A stretch of 64,000 nt of DNA from an uncultured Lachnospiraceae bacterium (GTDB taxonomy: Bacteria; Bacillota; Clostridia; Lachnospirales; Lachnospiraceae). The notes below the pieces were generated by a model that did no database searches, was not told the DNA's origin, and saw only the letters and a list, made by a program, of their open reading frames with translations. Shown here in pieces: positions 61,203 through 64,000 of the stretch. How positions within the stretch are numbered: position 1 is the first letter of the stretch; the number at the start of each line of letters is the position of its first letter. The position numbers and the translations under genes are program-made. The stretch spans positions 1 through 64,000 of the forward strand of contig ONHF01000003.1 in the NCBI GenBank assembly GCA_900317555.1, in the 5' to 3' direction.

Positions 61203-63323
61203 TCAGCGCGCTTCGTATACATAAATGGTATAAGGCGAGGCGTCTTCCATGCTGTATTTACCACGAAGCGAAAGTCCTTTCTCTTCCGCATTCGTAAGCT
61301 CCAGTCTCGAGAAAATGTACTTTCCTCCAAGCGCTTTAAAGGCAGCAACATCCAGATCGAGCGGCTCCTTCGTTCTTTCAGGCGTGCGGACCGCTTCCAC
61401 GGTCACCATGCTGCTTCCCGAATAAAGATAGCATCGCGCGCCCCAGTCGTCGAAATATGCTCTGGAAGCCGGCTGCTTGTCGAGCGCCGGCGCGATGATC
61501 TTCCGGAAGCGGTCCTTATAATCCTGCGAATAAAAACCGAGATACCCGTCCAGCGTCGCGATCCCGTTATACTCAAGCGTTGCGGGATGCAGGCCGTAAG
61601 CCGCGGACCATTCGCCGTGATAACCGGTCTCGCGCTTAATTTTCTCAAACAGGTCTTCCGAATAGAACTCACTGTAGGACAGAGACTGTTCGTTCACTCC
61701 GCGGAGCCTTGCATTCAGCTGCGCGTGTACCGTGTGGTACAGGTCATTGTACGGCACCGGCGTAAGAAGGACGATCAGCACTGAGAGGACCGCGGGCAGA
61801 TAACTTACACTCCGGAAAAGCCGGCTGCAGCAGACGCGTCCTCCCCTTCCTTTCAGAGCTTTCGTCTGCCCTTCGCTGCCTTTGCGCGCCGTCCATAGAT
61901 AAAGCCGGTACAGCGCGATGCAGAACAAACCGTACCACAAAAACGGATTGAAGAAATTGGTCCTTCCGAACTGCCAGCCGGTCAGCGGCGGAATCAGTCT
62001 GGAAATCAGATTTCTTACGCCTTCGCTGTAGTAAATCCCGAAGACAAAACAGTTAAACACCAGGATCAGCGCGCCCAGATTGAACACATCGTGAAATATC
62101 CTGTGGTAATCCTTTCGCAGAATGCATCCCGCATTCAGAATGATAAAATACGCGCAGCAGACCGGCAGCACGAGCTTTGCGTGGACACTGGTGACATGCA
62201 TCGCGCCGCCTGTCAGGAAGCACTGCTTCATCTGATCCAGAATCTGCGGCCATGTCATCGACGCGATCTTCATTGTCTGCCGGATCGTCGCCTCTTTGGA
62301 AAACAGCATCGAGGCAAACAGCCGGTTCTCAAAGAAAGCATAGCCTGCGGAAAGCGCGATAATCGAAAAGAACAGCCTGTGGTTCAGGCGCTTTTCCGCT
62401 GCAGAGCTCCAGATCCATGCGACGCATAAATACGCGATCAGAAACAGCCCGAAGTAAGAAAAATACGACAGGAACGGATACGCGAAAATGCCCACAAGAT
62501 ATAAAGCCGCGCGGCTCTTCTTCTGTTCGCGGTGGAAGCGCAGAACCAGCCAGATCAAAAGCGGAATCGAGGCAAAGCTGATCCCGAAAGCCGGAAACAG
62601 GCAAAGCGCGCCGTACGCAAAACCGCAAAGGAGCGACAGGTTGACGCAGGCGGTCAGCTGTTTCTTTGCTGCGGCCTTGTCGGGTGCGGCAGCCGGCCCC
62701 GCCGCGGATGATGCTTCCGCGGCAGGCACGGCGCCTGTCGGGGCCGCCGCAGGTCTTGCATCCGCGGCGCTCGTCGTCGCTGTTCCTGCCGCGCCAATCG
62801 CGGCGCCGTGCGCCGCACGCGGGCGGACGCCGTCCAGTACGCCATCCTGCCACAGCTTGATGGCGAGCAGGCAGAATGACGTTACTGCGATCGCGATTTT
62901 AATAAAATACAGAACAATGTACGCCGTAAACGACGGCAGAAACGCGTACAGAAGCCCTGAAAGCTGCCAGTCTCCCGGCAGGTCGTCCCGCGTTACGCCG
63001 TGCAGCATCGGAACCTGCGCGTCCCGCGCAAAGAACGTTCCGGTGTTCTTCATCATCTGATACTGCGCCTGAAAAAGGTCCAGATTGTCGGCAACCGCGA
63101 TTCTCGCATTCTCTCCGGTCAGAAGATAGACAAGCGCCGCGAGAACGAAAAACAGACCGATCAGCCACAGCGGCCACAGGTCGGCCGCCTTGAAAGGCTT
63201 TTCGCCGGCCCTGCAAGCCGATGCGCCGGCATCATGCGCCGCGTGCCCGGAAACTGCCGCGCCGGCGTCCAGCGATTCCCGGGCAGAAGCCGCCGCGCCA
63301 TGCCGCGCGCCGCCGCGCGTCAT
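61203..63323 (-). CDS. YfhO/DUF6044-like polytopic membrane protein
   Basis: 706 residues with about eleven membrane helices between 50 and 540, then an extracellular domain (about 545-706). The first loop NARIAVADNLDLFQAQYQ contains the acidic motif expected in GT-C glycosyltransferases and matches the start of DUF6044/YkoS proteins as I recall them. Residues 1-45 and about 165-222 are Ala-rich low complexity; the second is inserted between helices three and four. The start overlaps the stop of the GT2 gene (ATGA). A polyprenyl-phosphate GT2 plus a GT-C-like protein is the usual pair for adding sugars to wall polymers outside the cell. Confidence 0.83.
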   Translation of the reverse strand: MTRGGARHGAAASARESLDAGAAVSGHAAHDAGASACRAGEKPFKAADLWPLWLIGLFFVLAALVYLLTGENARIAVADNLDLFQAQYQMMKNTGTFFARDAQVPMLHGVTRDDLPGDWQLSGLLYAFLPSFTAYIVLYFIKIAIAVTSFCLLAIKLWQDGVLDGVRPRAAHGAAIGAAGTATTSAADARPAAAPTGAVPAAEASSAAGPAAAPDKAAAKKQLTACVNLSLLCGFAYGALCLFPAFGISFASIPLLIWLVLRFHREQKKSRAALYLVGIFAYPFLSYFSYFGLFLIAYLCVAWIWSSAAEKRLNHRLFFSIIALSAGYAFFENRLFASMLFSKEATIRQTMKIASMTWPQILDQMKQCFLTGGAMHVTSVHAKLVLPVCCAYFIILNAGCILRKDYHRIFHDVFNLGALILVFNCFVFGIYYSEGVRNLISRLIPPLTGWQFGRTNFFNPFLWYGLFCIALYRLYLWTARKGSEGQTKALKGRGGRVCCSRLFRSVSYLPAVLSVLIVLLTPVPYNDLYHTVHAQLNARLRGVNEQSLSYSEFYSEDLFEKIKRETGYHGEWSAAYGLHPATLEYNGIATLDGYLGFYSQDYKDRFRKIIAPALDKQPASRAYFDDWGARCYLYSGSSMVTVEAVRTPERTKEPLDLDVAAFKALGGKYIFSRLELTNAEEKGLSLRGKYSMEDASPYTIYVYEAR

Positions 63324-64000
63324 TTGCGCTCCTCCGTTTCCTTTAAGCCTTCCACATAATCCCTGTGCAGCAGATTTCTCTGCACCTCAAACTCCCGGCG
63401 CACGTTCTTCTGCATGTTCGATAAAATCATGCCGGAGAAAAACGACTGAATCGCCGCCATCATGACAAAGCCGCAGACAATGAGCGTCGGAAACTTTGCC
63501 ACAAGTCCTGTCGTCAGGTAATCGCGGAATACCGGGATGAAGAATAAAACGGAAATCACCGCCAGAATCGCCGCAAAGAAGCCGAAGAACGCAAACGGCT
63601 TGTAATTTCTTGTCAGATTGAAAATCGTACCGAGCACCTTGAAGCCGTCGCCGAAGGTATTGAGCTTGGAAACACTGCCCTCCGGACGGTCGCGGTACCC
63701 GATAATGACATTGTCGATCTGCATGTTGTTGCAGACTGCGTGAATCGTCATCTCGGTTTCAATTTCGAAGCCGGTGGAGAGGACGGGGAATGTTTTGACG
63801 AAATCATAGCTGAAAGCCCGGTAGCCGGTCATGATATCCTTGATGCTGCTGCCGAACAGCCGGTTGATCGAGGATCGCACGAGCGAATTGCCGAAGTTGT
63901 GAAACGGCCGCTTGTTCTGCGTGAAGTACGTCGAGGAAAGCCGGTCGCCGACGACCATGTCGCTGCCTTTTGACAGAACGAGGTCGACCATCTTCGGCGC
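63320..64000 (-). CDS. Polyprenyl-phosphate-type GT2 glycosyltransferase (5' end outside the window)
   Basis: Only the last 226 residues are inside the window; the frame is open at 64000. Visible are the second half of a DPM1/GtrB-like GT2 domain (MVVGDRLSS, NSLVRSSINRLFGSSIKDIMTGYRAF in two blocks, STGFEIETEMTIHAV, GYRDRPEGSVSKLNTFGDG) and two C-terminal membrane helices (about 155-175 and 188-205 of the fragment). Such enzymes load a sugar on undecaprenyl phosphate for periplasm-side transferases. It overlaps the YfhO-like gene, its probable partner. Confidence 0.85.
   Translation of the reverse strand, partial: APKMVDLVLSKGSDMVVGDRLSSTYFTQNKRPFHNFGNSLVRSSINRLFGSSIKDIMTGYRAFSYDFVKTFPVLSTGFEIETEMTIHAVCNNMQIDNVIIGYRDRPEGSVSKLNTFGDGFKVLGTIFNLTRNYKPFAFFGFFAAILAVISVLFFIPVFRDYLTTGLVAKFPTLIVCGFVMMAAIQSFFSGMILSNMQKNVRREFEVQRNLLHRDYVEGLKETEERK

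Noticed and set aside
59964-61784. Open frame of 606 codons on the plus strand
   Set aside because: Antisense to two membrane-protein genes; its product is full of His, Arg and Gln with no hydrophobic core, typical of a shadow frame.

Overview
The window looks like a chromosome segment of a GC-rich Clostridia-type Firmicute, probably Lachnospiraceae-like. The signs are consensus sigma-A promoters (TTGACA-17-TATAAT), GGAGG-type ribosome sites, a RelQ-type small alarmone synthetase, LCP and GH25 wall proteins, a short MetH whose reactivation domain is a separate gene, and a RibU-type transporter under an FMN riboswitch. I saw no tRNA, rRNA, CRISPR array, insertion sequence or phage gene. Nearly every gene is on the minus strand; only 49699-55231 runs plus.

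Layout. 1-6418 (minus): lysS (3' end outside the window), greA, dusB, an unknown acidic protein, birA and argF. 6709-19046: a secreted cell-wall hydrolase, proC, an rRNA methyltransferase, pfkA, dnaE, ispD, then the t6A cluster tsaE-tsaB-rimI-rnz-tsaD, with several stop/start overlaps. 19162-24096: ribU with its FMN riboswitch, murA, a LysM/G5/M23 peptidase and a coiled-coil membrane protein. 24097-27700: a glycosyltransferase, glmS and relQ. 27828-29315: an LCP ligase with a Tyr/Asp-repeat tail and its own promoter and terminator.

29443-46388 is a polysaccharide operon: rfbB-rfbA-rfbC (dTDP-sugar), an ABC-2 permease, an ABC ATPase with a Wzt-type C-terminal domain, a large methyltransferase/kinase-like protein, four large GT2 proteins, a phosphoglucomutase and an undecaprenyl-phosphate sugar transferase. 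It closes with a strong terminator. Its gene set resembles the Gram-negative systems in which a WbdD-type enzyme caps the chain and the ATPase C-domain reads the cap. That is the most interesting candidate system here.

46460-55231: a membrane-anchored GH25 lysozyme with Big2 domains is transcribed away from a membrane SGNH-like protein that lacks the nucleophile, which is followed by metF, the MetH activation-domain gene and metH. 55366-64000 (minus): a tightly packed run of a polyprenol-type GT2 (cut by the window edge), a YfhO/DUF6044-like membrane protein, two more membrane proteins, a leucine-rich-repeat protein, a VWA protein and a MoxR ATPase. The window is therefore dominated by envelope construction (precursors, polysaccharide synthesis, export, ligation, remodelling) mixed with translation-fidelity housekeeping genes.
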